23,904 nucleotides of DNA from Gemmobacter sp964439015. GTDB taxonomy: Bacteria > Pseudomonadota > Alphaproteobacteria > Rhodobacterales > Rhodobacteraceae. The first letter of the stretch is position 1, and the number at the start of each line of letters is the position of its first letter. The notes beneath the pieces were generated by a model. That model searched no databases. It was not told the origin of the DNA and saw only the letters and a list, made by a program, of their open reading frames with translations. Below are positions 23,675 through 23,904 of this stretch, in pieces. The stretch is from the NCBI GenBank assembly GCA_964439015.1, contig CAYTMV010000035.1, forward strand, positions 1 to 23,904. Direction: 5' to 3'. The translations under genes were made by a program, and so were the position numbers.

Positions 23675-23904
23675 ATGCTGGGCTTTCTGCGGTTGATGCT
23701 GTTCTGGGCCGTGGCCTCTGCCGCGATCTACTGGTTGCTGTTGATCTATTCCCGCTCGCTGCGGCGCGAGGCGCTGGAAAAGGAATGGGACGCCGCGCAT
23801 CCGCTGGAAACCGACAGCGCGGCGCGCGAGGCCTTCATTGCCGAAGGCATGGCCGCCTATGAACACAGCCTGAAACGCAAATTGCTGATCGGCGTTGTCG
23901 TGCT
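23675..23904 (+). CDS. Small membrane protein, 3' end cut by the window
   Basis: The first 76 residues are visible. One N-terminal membrane helix (about 4-25, FLRLMLFWAVASAAIYWLLLIY) is followed by a basic turn (SRSLRREALEKEW) and a charged segment. A second hydrophobic stretch starts near KLLIGVVV at the window edge. AAGGGGGG 5 nt before the ATG is a good ribosome binding site, and the gene begins 19 bp after panC, so it is probably co-transcribed. I do not recognise a function. Confidence 0.75.
   Translation, partial: MLGFLRLMLFWAVASAAIYWLLLIYSRSLRREALEKEWDAAHPLETDSAAREAFIAEGMAAYEHSLKRKLLIGVVV

Overview
The window is GC-rich, gene-dense bacterial chromosome. Gene families, the complete Tol-Pal cluster, the two-gene ligase-associated repair pair and a GC-rich intergenic palindrome of a kind I associate with Rhodobacter/Paracoccus-type genomes all point to an alphaproteobacterium, most likely Rhodobacteraceae. 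This lineage call is inference from gene content; no rRNA is present. I see no tRNA, rRNA, CRISPR array, insertion sequence or prophage gene.

Layout. (1) 1-1954, minus: a YmdB-type metallophosphoesterase, then an SLC13-type sodium/dicarboxylate symporter with a TrkA-C domain that runs off the left edge. (2) 2077-5174, plus: a ligase-associated DEXH helicase and its partner phosphoesterase pdeM. pdeM ends inside the 3' end of a convergent gene for a membrane-anchored LytTR-domain protein (5102-5959, minus). (3) 6108-9162, minus: a one-carbon block of fhs and folD with a small chorismate mutase between them. (4) 9163-9810: the only long stretch without a supported gene. It holds a perfect 20-bp palindrome, a repeat of its half-site 63 bp away, a tetraloop hairpin and the ftsH terminator. 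(5) 9811-18632, minus: ybgC, tolQ, tolR, tolA, tolB, pal, cpoB, tilS and ftsH. This is the textbook cell-envelope cluster followed by the tRNA-lysidine synthetase and the membrane AAA protease. (6) 18732-21824: a CreA-family exported protein, an unrecognised 203-aa protein, an L,D-transpeptidase lipoprotein, a secreted YbjN-domain protein and a small cupin. (7) 21983-end, plus: panB and panC, overlapping by 4 bp, then the start of a small membrane protein.

How the genes work together. TolQ, TolR and TolA form the inner-membrane motor. TolB and Pal are the periplasmic and outer-membrane partners, and CpoB links Tol function to peptidoglycan synthesis at division. The nearby L,D-transpeptidase also acts on the wall. 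Fhs and FolD together take formate to 5,10-methylene-tetrahydrofolate. PanB uses 5,10-methylene-tetrahydrofolate as its one-carbon donor on the way to pantoate, which PanC joins to beta-alanine. The helicase and PdeM are two of the four members of the ligase-associated DNA-repair set; the ligase and the nuclease are not in this window.

Most of the window is ordinary core genome. The parts most worth a second look are the 9163-9810 gap with its operator-like palindrome, the GC-rich palindromic element at 1992-2047, the 73-bp convergent pdeM/LytTR overlap, the chorismate mutase inside a folate block, and the unrecognised protein at 19198-19809.
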